From NCBI RefSeq assembly GCF_020537505.1, contig NZ_JAJBMO010000022.1, positions 1-64,000 on the forward strand: a stretch of 64,000 bases of DNA, written 5' to 3'. Positions 26,328-33,527 of this stretch are shown here, piece by piece (position 1 is the stretch's first letter; the number at the start of each line of letters is the position of its first letter). This DNA comes from Blautia glucerasea (lineage in GTDB: Bacteria; Bacillota; Clostridia; Lachnospirales; Lachnospiraceae). Both the position numbers and the translations under genes were made by a program. The notes below the pieces were generated by a model, which was not told the origin of the DNA, did not search any database, and saw only the letters and a list, made by a program, of their open reading frames with translations.

Positions 26328-27584
26328 TCAAATTTTCTTTTTTCTTCCAACATTCAGCACCAGATGACGTGGAACACCGTTCACCATAATTGGCTGATAA
26401 TCGCCCTGGATCAGGGGTTTGATGTAATCGATAAAATCTTTTGTCACATTATTGGCTTCTTTGTTCATCCAGTTTCTTGGAACCAGTTTTTCTTCGTTGG
26501 CAATGCGGTGTACGTCGTAGATTCCAGTGGCTGCCATGTAAGGATCATCGGAAACACGGTCAATAACTACCATCTTGCCAGTATCGCCTTCGTCTGCTGC
26601 CTTCACTGCTGCACCGCCAACCATCATAGCCTCGTCAATATCTACACGGGATGCCATGTGGGAAGCACTTCTCTGAAGGGTGGAAAGCTCTACAGCGCGG
26701 GTTTTGCAGCCGCACTCTGCTGACAGAAAGTTTGCCAGATAAGTGGCAGTTCCCTGAAGCTGTTTGTGTCCAAATGCATCCACATAATCTCCTACACTTC
26801 CAAGCTCGCATACATAACGTCCGTCAGCCAGCTTGATTCCTTCGGATACCGCGATCACAACAGAGGATTTCTTTTTCAGAAGGTCTTTTACTTTTGCAAG
26901 GAATTTCTCAATATCAAAGGGAACCTCCGGAAGATAAATAAGATCTGGTCCTTCGCAGTCCTCTGACTTGGAAAGTGCAGTGGCACCGGTGAGCCAGCCG
27001 GCGTTTCGTCCCATAATTTCCATGATGGTAATCATATTTTTCTTATAAGTGAGTCCTTCTGCATCGCGGATCACCTCCTTGGTGGAGGCTGCAATGTATT
27101 TAGCTGCACTTCCGAAACCTGGTGTGTGGTCGGTAAGCGCCAGGTCATTATCAATGGTCTTGGGTACGCCAAGGAATTTCTGTGTCTGGCCTGTGATAAT
27201 AGCGTAATCGGAAAGCTTCTTGATGGTATCCATAGAGTCATTTCCGCCGATGTAGATAAATGCGTAAATCTCCAGCTTATTCAGAATCTCGAAGATTTTC
27301 TCATAAATTGCTTTGTCTTCGTGGATCTCCGGAAGTTTATAACGGCAGGAACCAAGGAATGCGGACGGGGTCCTTTTCAGAAGCTCAATGTCAAGCTCGG
27401 AATGGATCTGGGTAGAAAGGTCGATATACTGCTCATCAAGCAGCCCCTGGATTCCATGAAGCATTCCATATACCTTGTCAAAGCCACGCTCTACTGCGTT
27501 CTTGTATACACCTGCAAGACTGGAATTGATTACAGATGTGGGGCCGCCGGACTGTCCTACAATAATATTTCTTTTCTTTGCCAT
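26328..27584 (-). CDS. pyrophosphate-type 6-phosphofructokinase
   Basis: A 418-residue phosphofructokinase. GQSGGPTSVIN opens the protein. The donor-site motif is GGNDS, with Asp where ATP-dependent enzymes have Gly, and the active-site motif is PKTIDND, with Lys before TIDND. Asp plus Lys at these two places is the accepted signature of PPi-dependent enzymes. It catalyses fructose-6-P + PPi = fructose-1,6-bisphosphate + Pi, reversibly. SD GGGAGG lies before ATG 27584. The PPi-using PPDK is the next gene downstream, after a separate promoter. Confidence 0.92.
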   Translation of the reverse strand: MAKKRNIIVGQSGGPTSVINSSLAGVYKNAVERGFDKVYGMLHGIQGLLDEQYIDLSTQIHSELDIELLKRTPSAFLGSCRYKLPEIHEDKAIYEKIFEILNKLEIYAFIYIGGNDSMDTIKKLSDYAIITGQTQKFLGVPKTIDNDLALTDHTPGFGSAAKYIAASTKEVIRDAEGLTYKKNMITIMEIMGRNAGWLTGATALSKSEDCEGPDLIYLPEVPFDIEKFLAKVKDLLKKKSSVVIAVSEGIKLADGRYVCELGSVGDYVDAFGHKQLQGTATYLANFLSAECGCKTRAVELSTLQRSASHMASRVDIDEAMMVGGAAVKAADEGDTGKMVVIDRVSDDPYMAATGIYDVHRIANEEKLVPRNWMNKEANNVTKDFIDYIKPLIQGDYQPIMVNGVPRHLVLNVGRKKKI

Positions 27585-27657
27585 TGTGGTATTCCTCCCT
27601 ATTTCGAATGGATGTGGGTGTCAAAAATTACCATAGTCATTCACCCTATAATTGTAT

Positions 27658-27686
27658 AGTTTACCAAAGACGTATAATAAAGTCAA
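27658..27686 (-). promoter_or_regulatory. PPi-PFK promoter
   Basis: Minus strand TTGACT (27681-27686), 17-bp spacer, TAAACT (27658-27663), about 75 nt before ATG 27584. Confidence 0.6.
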
Positions 27687-27799
27687 TGTGATATTGTGTG
27701 TTTTGCATATTTAATTATGTTTTTATGTCGTTTTTATATGAATTATTTATATTTTGGACAAATGATGCAATTTTTTGATGGTGAAATTTACAGATATGG

Positions 27800-27808
27800 T
27801 GATATAAT
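27800..27808 (+). promoter_or_regulatory. extended -10 promoter of the epimerase-like gene
   Basis: TGATATAAT forms an extended -10 element with consensus TATAAT (27803-27808) and no good -35 at 17 bp. The predicted start near 27815 gives a leader of about 70 nt before ATG 27883. Confidence 0.6.
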
Positions 27809-27882
27809 GAAGAAAATGCTTTGGAGCGCCACTGATAGAATCACGGCTCCACATGCAACATCACACATGGAGGTTTTACATC

Positions 27883-28761
27883 ATGAAAAGAGTTTTGGAA
27901 AATAACTTTCTGAGAGTGGCAATTGACGATCATGGTGCTGAGCTGGTCAGCATTTATGACAAGGAGAAGGACCGTGAGGTGATCTGGCAGGGAGATACCA
28001 AATTCTGGGGACGTCACGCACCAGTGCTTTTTCCCAATGTAGGCAAGCATTATGGAAATCATTACCGGATTGGTAATAAAGAATATGCTTCCAGGCAGCA
28101 TGGATTTGCCCGTGATACAGATTTTACCTGTATTGATTCCACACTGGATTCTGTAACCCACCAGATCCGTTCCACAGAAGAGACCAAAGAGGCTTATCCT
28201 TTTGATTTCGTGCTCCGCATCCGTCATATTCTGAAAGGGCGCACCCTTACCGTCAGCTGGAAGGTAGCAAACAACAGTGAGAGAGACATGTATTTTGCCA
28301 TCGGCGGTCACCCCGCATTCAATGTTCCGGTTCTGCCTGATACCAGGAGAAGTGATTACCGCCTCACATTTGACGGACAGGACAGCCTGACTTATCTTCT
28401 GCTGGATCCGGAGAGCGGCACAGCCAAGGCTGATGAGAGGGCAACCCTTCAGCTGGAAAATGGTACCTGTCAGATTGATGACCACATGTTCGATCACGAC
28501 GCGCTGGTATTTGATAATCAGATCACAAAAGCAGGCATTCAGCTTCCAGACGGTACTCCTTACCTGGAGCTTCGCTGTGTAGGCTTTCCCAACTTCGGCA
28601 TCTGGTCTGCTGCACAGGATGCACCATTTGTCTGCCTGGAGCCATGGATGGGACGCTGCGATGACTGCGGATTCACTGGAGATTTGTCGGAGAAACCGTT
28701 TATCAATCATCTGAAAATGGATGAGATGTTTGAAACAGCATATACTATTGAAGTATTCTAA
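27883..28761 (+). CDS. aldose 1-epimerase family protein (LacX-like)
   Basis: A 292-residue protein of the galactose-mutarotase fold. Family features are the N-terminal FLRVAIDDHGAELVSIYD, RHAPVLFPNVGKHY, RQHGFARDTDF and the C-terminal acidic region around FVCLEPWMGRCDD. This pattern is nearer to LacX/YeaD-like paralogues than to canonical GalM. It may interconvert anomers of a sugar or sugar phosphate; the substrate is unknown. The start is ATG 27883 with SD GGAGG 9 nt upstream; ATG 27853 has none. It is monocistronic and divergent from PPi-PFK. Confidence 0.88.
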   Translation: MKRVLENNFLRVAIDDHGAELVSIYDKEKDREVIWQGDTKFWGRHAPVLFPNVGKHYGNHYRIGNKEYASRQHGFARDTDFTCIDSTLDSVTHQIRSTEETKEAYPFDFVLRIRHILKGRTLTVSWKVANNSERDMYFAIGGHPAFNVPVLPDTRRSDYRLTFDGQDSLTYLLLDPESGTAKADERATLQLENGTCQIDDHMFDHDALVFDNQITKAGIQLPDGTPYLELRCVGFPNFGIWSAAQDAPFVCLEPWMGRCDDCGFTGDLSEKPFINHLKMDEMFETAYTIEVF

Positions 28762-28922
28762 AGTGTGTTTGAAAAGGGTTTTCTGCAAGATGTTCGTCAC
28801 TATTTGTGGGAGATTTTGCCCGGATGAGGGCACCGTAGCGGGCTACGGCAACCGAATTTGGGCAAAATATACCGCAAAGTGGTACGTGCAGATTGCGGGA
28901 ATGATTTTTCAGACACGCTTTA
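28759..28922. repeat. 164-bp inverted-repeat element, MITE-like or structured RNA
   Basis: Terminal arms TAAAGTGTGTTTGAAAA (28759-28775) and TTTTCAGACACGCTTTA (28906-28922) match at 15 of 17 bp, and the two differences become G.U pairs in RNA. Inside, ATTTTGCCC pairs with GGGCAAAAT, and CCGTAG with CTACGG. Left-end fragments of the same sequence lie at 15943-16000 and 54676-54700. The left arm overlaps the stop codon of the epimerase-like gene. The TA ends resemble target duplications of small IS-derived elements (inference). Confidence 0.6.
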
Positions 28923-28931
28923 AGCAGAGCA

Positions 28932-28982
28932 AAAAAATATCGGTACACTTTCCGCGTTTCTGGAAGTGTACCGATATTTTTT
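28932..28982. terminator. bidirectional terminator with 19-bp perfect stem
   Basis: AAAAAATATCGGTACACTT (28932-28950) and its exact complement (28964-28982) form a 19-bp stem. The A/T ends supply a U-run on either strand. It separates the convergent epimerase-like and acyltransferase genes. Confidence 0.9.
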
Positions 28983-28985
28983 CAC

Positions 28986-30032
28986 TCAATTTTCAGGATC
29001 AGAAGACATCCTCAGTTTTTTCCTTGCATTAACGTAAACTGCCACCATCATCACAGTGACAGCAAACACAAACATCATCCCATACTGATGGTATCCCTTT
29101 GCAAGCGGGCTTCTTCTGCCTTTAAAGCATCTGGACAAGGCCTGCAGAACCGCGTAGTGAAGAACATAGATCAGCATGGAATAGTCTTTTCCCACTTTTG
29201 CCAAAGCTCTGGTAAAAGAATTCTCCACATAAAAATTCTGCCAGCCAACAAAAAGAAGAAAGATGCAGATTGCCAGAAAAATGGTTCCGGCGTACTCTTC
29301 CTGAGTTCCCAGGGCATTTCGCTTTTCCAGCCACTTCTGCTCCATAACTGCCATATTCCAGAAAACAGGAAGTCCACACAGTAAAAATCCTATTTTCTTC
29401 CTGTCCAGGAAGCTAAGAAGAGCCTCCTTTCTGGAACCTAACCAGCAGCCCAGCCAGAAAAAGGGAAGTCCGCAGTACAGAAAGTTCCTTGCATAATAAA
29501 TATGACAGTCTTCTTTTCCCACAAAAAGCAGGGAATAGCTTCCCTTTATGAGATTTCCTGCCAACAGCACCGGAATCGCCAGGTAAGCCAGTTTTCTTAG
29601 TCCCAGATGTTCTGCAACAAAAGCAATTACAAGTACATAGAGAAGTGCCTGCAGATACCACAGGTGCGGCGAAAGCGGGGAAAGATTCCACAAAACGAAA
29701 TCCTCCGGAACTCTTTCCTCAAGCCTTGCCAGCAGTGCTTCTTTTATATTTTCCCTTTCCTCAACTGCCAGAAGGATTTCCCACAGCAGGTAAAACAAAT
29801 TTGCTCCAATGGTGATGGTGAAAATTTTGCCAAGCTGCTTCAGTTCCCGTTTCTTCGCCACCGTTTCCGGATAAAAGAATCCGGTAATCATGAAAAACAC
29901 AGGCACTGCAAAGCGGCACAGGATCAGGAACTCATCTCCCCCCTGTATTTCCAGAGGCTTGTGGATTTCAACCACTGCAATAGCAGCCAGGCATTTTAAA
30001 ATATCAATACACGTCCAACGTCTTTTTTTCAT
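28986..30032 (-). CDS. acyltransferase family membrane protein
   Basis: A 348-residue integral membrane protein of the Acyl_transf_3 family. It starts with a basic motif and DILKCLAAIAVVEIHKP, where the conserved His in the first membrane segment is present. About ten hydrophobic segments follow. Members O-acetylate polysaccharides, peptidoglycan or lipids at the cell envelope; the acceptor here is unknown. ATG 30032 is chosen, with GGAG about 10 nt upstream; a longer frame to 30089 runs through a hairpin (30054-30078) and is unlikely. Confidence 0.85.
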   Translation of the reverse strand: MKKRRWTCIDILKCLAAIAVVEIHKPLEIQGGDEFLILCRFAVPVFFMITGFFYPETVAKKRELKQLGKIFTITIGANLFYLLWEILLAVEERENIKEALLARLEERVPEDFVLWNLSPLSPHLWYLQALLYVLVIAFVAEHLGLRKLAYLAIPVLLAGNLIKGSYSLLFVGKEDCHIYYARNFLYCGLPFFWLGCWLGSRKEALLSFLDRKKIGFLLCGLPVFWNMAVMEQKWLEKRNALGTQEEYAGTIFLAICIFLLFVGWQNFYVENSFTRALAKVGKDYSMLIYVLHYAVLQALSRCFKGRRSPLAKGYHQYGMMFVFAVTVMMVAVYVNARKKLRMSSDPEN

Positions 30033-30053
30033 TTCCTCGTAACTCCAATAACT

Positions 30054-30078
30054 GCTGTTCCGGACAAATACGGACAGC
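30054..30078. other. GCTGTTCC hairpin in the acyltransferase 5-prime region
   Basis: GCTGTTC (30054-30060) pairs with GGACAGC (30072-30078) with one G.U, followed on the plus strand by AAAA. The same arms and A-tail occur at 50516-50539 before putP. Both copies lie 20-30 nt upstream of the start codon of a minus-strand gene. Confidence 0.4.
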
Positions 30079-30213
30079 AAAAGGACCAACCATCTGGTTT
30101 CAGAAAGTCAGCCCCTTTATTACTTTATATACACTCTAAGCGGTTTTTGCATACTGCGGCGGCATTTTTCAGCTTCCCATCATATGAGAATTCCGAGCTG
30201 CCTGGCACGTAAA

Positions 30214-31608
30214 TCAGAATGTAAATTTATCTGCGAAGTAAGCATCCAGTTCATCGATCTTAATACGAACCTGCTCCATGGAATCACGGTCACGGACAGT
30301 TACCATTCCGTCTGTCTCAGAATCGAAATCGTAGGTTACGCAGAACGGAGTACCGATCTCATCCTGTCTTCTGTAACGTTTACCGATATTTCCACGATCA
30401 TCAAATTCACAGTTGTATTTCTTGGATAACTGAGCATAAATCTTCTCAGCTCCCTCGTTCAGCTTCTTGGAAAGCGGAAGCACACCGATCTTAACTGGTG
30501 CAAGTGCCGGATGGAAGTGAAGAACAGTACGAACGTCGTTCTTCTCAGCGTCCAGAACCTCTTCATCATATGCACTGCAAAGAAATGCAAGAACCACACG
30601 GTCAGCACCAAGTGACGGCTCGATTACATATGGGATATATTTCTGCTTCTTCTCATCATCGAAGTAAGTAAGATCCTGTCCGGATACATTCTGATGCTGG
30701 GTGAGGTCATAGTCAGTTCTGTCTGCGATTCCCCACAGCTCGCCCCATCCGAATGGGAACAGGAATTCAACGTCAGTAGTAGCCTTGCTGTAGAAGCTCA
30801 GCTCTTCTTTATCATGGTCACGGTAACGAACTTCCTCGTCCTTCAGGCCAAGAGAATGCAGCCAGTTCAGGCAGAAGCTCTTCCAGTATGCAAACCACTC
30901 AAGGTCTGTGTCCGGCTCGCAGAAGAACTCAAGCTCCATCTGCTCAAACTCACGGGTACGGAATGTAAAGTTACCAGGTGTGATCTCGTTACGGAAGGAC
31001 TTACCGATCTGGCCGATACCAAATGGAATCTTCTTACGGGATGTTCTCTGTACATTCTTAAAGTTTACGAAAATACCCTGTGCTGTCTCAGGTCTTAAAT
31101 ATACAGTATTCTTAGCATCCTCTGTTACACCCTGGAAAGTCTTGAACATCAGGTTGAACTGACGGATATCTGTGAAATTGTGTTTGCCGCAGGAAGGACA
31201 TGGAACATTATGCTCTTCGATGAAATTCTTCATCTCTTCCTGGGACCATCCGTCTACAGAGCTCTCAAGCTGGATGCCATGCTCCTGGCTGTAGTCCTCG
31301 ATGATCTTGTCAGCACGGAAACGCTCGTGGCACTCTTTACAATCCATAAGCGGATCGGAGAAGCTTCCCAGATGTCCGGATGCAATCCAGGTCTGTGGGT
31401 TCATCAGAATGGCACAGTCAACACCTACGTTGTACGGAGACTCCTGAATGAATTTCTGCCACCATGCGCGCTTTACGTTATTCTTAAGCTCTACGCCAAG
31501 GTTACCGTAGTCCCATGTATTAGCCAGACCGCCATAAATCTCAGAACCCGGGTAAACAAATCCTCTTGCTTTTGCCAGAGCAATAATCTTGTCCATTGTT
31601 TTTTCCAT
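30214..31608 (-). CDS. glyS: glycine--tRNA ligase (single-chain, alpha2 type)
   Basis: A 464-residue class II aminoacyl-tRNA synthetase of the homodimeric GlyRS type, not the alpha2beta2 type. The N-terminus [20 protein letters not shown], the motif 2 region [26 protein letters not shown] and the motif 3 region [14 protein letters not shown] are clear. It has a near-perfect promoter at 31647-31675 and no T-box features in its short leader. ATG 31608 is chosen (SD AGGAG, 7 nt); ATG 31623 would overlap the SD. The downstream gap to 30032 holds no obvious terminator with a T-run. Confidence 0.97.
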   Translation of the reverse strand: MEKTMDKIIALAKARGFVYPGSEIYGGLANTWDYGNLGVELKNNVKRAWWQKFIQESPYNVGVDCAILMNPQTWIASGHLGSFSDPLMDCKECHERFRADKIIEDYSQEHGIQLESSVDGWSQEEMKNFIEEHNVPCPSCGKHNFTDIRQFNLMFKTFQGVTEDAKNTVYLRPETAQGIFVNFKNVQRTSRKKIPFGIGQIGKSFRNEITPGNFTFRTREFEQMELEFFCEPDTDLEWFAYWKSFCLNWLHSLGLKDEEVRYRDHDKEELSFYSKATTDVEFLFPFGWGELWGIADRTDYDLTQHQNVSGQDLTYFDDEKKQKYIPYVIEPSLGADRVVLAFLCSAYDEEVLDAEKNDVRTVLHFHPALAPVKIGVLPLSKKLNEGAEKIYAQLSKKYNCEFDDRGNIGKRYRRQDEIGTPFCVTYDFDSETDGMVTVRDRDSMEQVRIKIDELDAYFADKFTF

Positions 31609-31646
31609 GATATCTCTCCTCATTGTTTGATAGATGATTTTCTAAC

Positions 31647-31675
31647 ATTATACTCGCAACTTTTCTTTTTGTAAA
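31647..31675 (-). promoter_or_regulatory. glyS promoter
   Basis: Minus strand TTTACA (31670-31675), 17-bp spacer, consensus TATAAT (31647-31652). The leader to ATG 31608 is only about 33 nt, too short for a T-box. Confidence 0.85.
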
Positions 31676-31817
31676 GTTATACCGCGTACTCAATTCCGTA
31701 CATTCTGCCGCAAAATCACAATTTCCGCACTTTTGGGCAGCAAATCATGTGCTGCTATCGAAGTATAGGGCAAAGCACATTAATCAACTTTCCTGTTATG
31801 TGCAACATCCAATCCGC

Positions 31818-32585
31818 TTACATCATAACTTCTAATATCTGCAAACTCTTAAATTTCTTATCCGTATTCCCTGCCACATAAGGCTGAATATGCCGTTCCA
31901 GTTCCCACAGCACTTCGTCCGTCACAGTAAAGCTATATAATTTCGTTATAGGCGAGCTTACAATATACTGCATGGTATAAAGTGCTGCCGGGGAAATCCG
32001 GCGGGCGGTTCTGGCTTCTCCTGGGCTTGCTTTCTTCAGGCAATCCCCGTCCAGGATCCCATGTGCCTCCTGGGAAAAGAACAGATTCTCTTTCCCGGCA
32101 ATCTCTTCTCCACAGTTCACACACCGGAAAAGCTCCGGCATCAGGCCCTGCTCCATCATAGTCCGCAGTTCAAAAATGCACCTTACCAGCCGGTCATCAA
32201 TCTCCGGATTCAGAAGAGCCTTCACAGTAAGGTAAAGAAGATTCATCATATTCTTCTCGTCTGTACCCTCTCTTCCAAAATAATCTGCCAGCTCCAGAAA
32301 GTAATAGCCATAATAAACCCCCGGCTGCCTGGTGGCCAGCTCCACGAAATGATGGGTCACGGTCACCTGGTTCAGATTGTAGCTGCTGCGCCCCTCATAC
32401 AGGGTAAAATTCCCGAAAACAAAAGGATTCGCCGCCGCCATAAACGGGCTGTTCTGCCTTCTGGCGCCTTTGGCAAAAGCAGAAATCTTCCCTCTTTCCC
32501 TGGTAAGAAGCACGATCCGCTTGTCATACTCCCCTACAGGCTGGGCAGAAAGCACAATGCCCTGTACCGTGATCAGATCACTCAT
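31818..32585 (-). CDS. recO: DNA repair protein RecO
   Basis: A 255-residue RecO: an N-terminal OB fold (ITVQGIVLSAQPVGEYDKRIVLLT, resembling the family start), a helical middle and a zinc-type region with FRCVNCGEEI. The second Cys pair of many homologues is reduced to one Cys (DGDCLKK). RecO loads RecA on SSB-coated gaps with RecR. Its SD AAGGAAA is the last codons of era, with its ATG 2 nt after the era stop, giving the era-recO pair that is widely conserved in Firmicutes. Confidence 0.93.
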   Translation of the reverse strand: MSDLITVQGIVLSAQPVGEYDKRIVLLTRERGKISAFAKGARRQNSPFMAAANPFVFGNFTLYEGRSSYNLNQVTVTHHFVELATRQPGVYYGYYFLELADYFGREGTDEKNMMNLLYLTVKALLNPEIDDRLVRCIFELRTMMEQGLMPELFRCVNCGEEIAGKENLFFSQEAHGILDGDCLKKASPGEARTARRISPAALYTMQYIVSSPITKLYSFTVTDEVLWELERHIQPYVAGNTDKKFKSLQILEVMM

Positions 32586-32587
32586 TT

Positions 32588-33496
32588 TCAGATTTCCTTC
32601 TTATCGTAGCCAAAGTTTTTGATCATAAAATCACTGTCACGCCAATCCTTCTTCACCTTCACCCAAAGCTTCAGGTTTACCTTGGAATCCAGCATGCGCT
32701 CCAGCTCAAATCTGGCATTGCTGCCGATCTTCTTCAGCATGGCACCGCCTTTTCCAATGATGATGCCCTTATGGGAATCCCTCTCGCAGATAATGGTCGC
32801 TTCAATATCTACCATAGGATTTTTGCCCGGACGCTCTTTCATCTTGTCGATGGCGACTGCAATGCCATGTGGAATCTCCGCATCCAGTGCATGAAGAGCC
32901 TTCTCACGGATCACCTCTGCCACGATCTGGCGCTGAGGCTGATCCGTTACGGTATCTTCATCATAGAACATGGGTCCATAAGGCAGATATTTCAAAATAC
33001 TGTCAATAATATCCTCTGTATTCTGTCCGCGAAGTGCAGAGCAAGGGATGATCTCGGCAAAATCGCAGATCTTGCGGTACGTGTCGATTGCCGGAAGGAT
33101 CTCCTCTTTTTTCACCGTATCGATCTTATTGATGATCAGAATGACCGGCACGCCAACGCCCTGGAGCTGCTCTGCAATATGGCGCTCACCGGCACCAATA
33201 AAGGTGGATGGCTCAACCAGCCACATAATCGCATCCACTTCTTTCAGGGTACGCTCTGCAACGGCTACCATGTATTCTCCAAGCTTATTCTTCGCCTTAT
33301 GGATACCAGGAGTATCCAGAAAAACGATCTGGCCTTTGTCACAGGTGTAGACCGTCTGGATACGGTTTCTGGTGGTCTGGGGCTTCTTGGATGTGATCGC
33401 GATCTTCTGTCCGATCAGGTGGTTCATCAGGGTTGATTTACCAACATTGGGACGCCCAATAATTGCAACAAATCCGGATTTAAAATCTGGTGTCAT
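32588..33496 (-). CDS. era: GTPase Era
   Basis: A 302-residue Era GTPase. The G-motifs are visible (GRPNVGKST, DTPGI, NKIDTV), followed by a C-terminal KH domain containing IIIGKGGAMLKKIG. It binds 16S rRNA and helps 30S assembly. It is followed by recO without a gap and preceded by the M16C protease gene, whose stop is 31 nt upstream. SD GAGGA lies 9 nt before ATG 33496. The arrangement suggests one transcript from the protease promoter. Confidence 0.97.
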   Translation of the reverse strand: MTPDFKSGFVAIIGRPNVGKSTLMNHLIGQKIAITSKKPQTTRNRIQTVYTCDKGQIVFLDTPGIHKAKNKLGEYMVAVAERTLKEVDAIMWLVEPSTFIGAGERHIAEQLQGVGVPVILIINKIDTVKKEEILPAIDTYRKICDFAEIIPCSALRGQNTEDIIDSILKYLPYGPMFYDEDTVTDQPQRQIVAEVIREKALHALDAEIPHGIAVAIDKMKERPGKNPMVDIEATIICERDSHKGIIIGKGGAMLKKIGSNARFELERMLDSKVNLKLWVKVKKDWRDSDFMIKNFGYDKKEI

Positions 33497-33527
33497 GAAA
33501 ATATATCCTCATCTTTCTTAACTTTTA

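Noticed and set aside
27841..28833. 330-codon frame antisense to the epimerase-like gene
   Set aside because: It overlaps a recognisable family protein that has a promoter and SD, and itself lacks both.
31609..31817. T-box leader for glyS
   Set aside because: The promoter leaves only about 33 nt of leader, with no T-box sequence or antiterminator.
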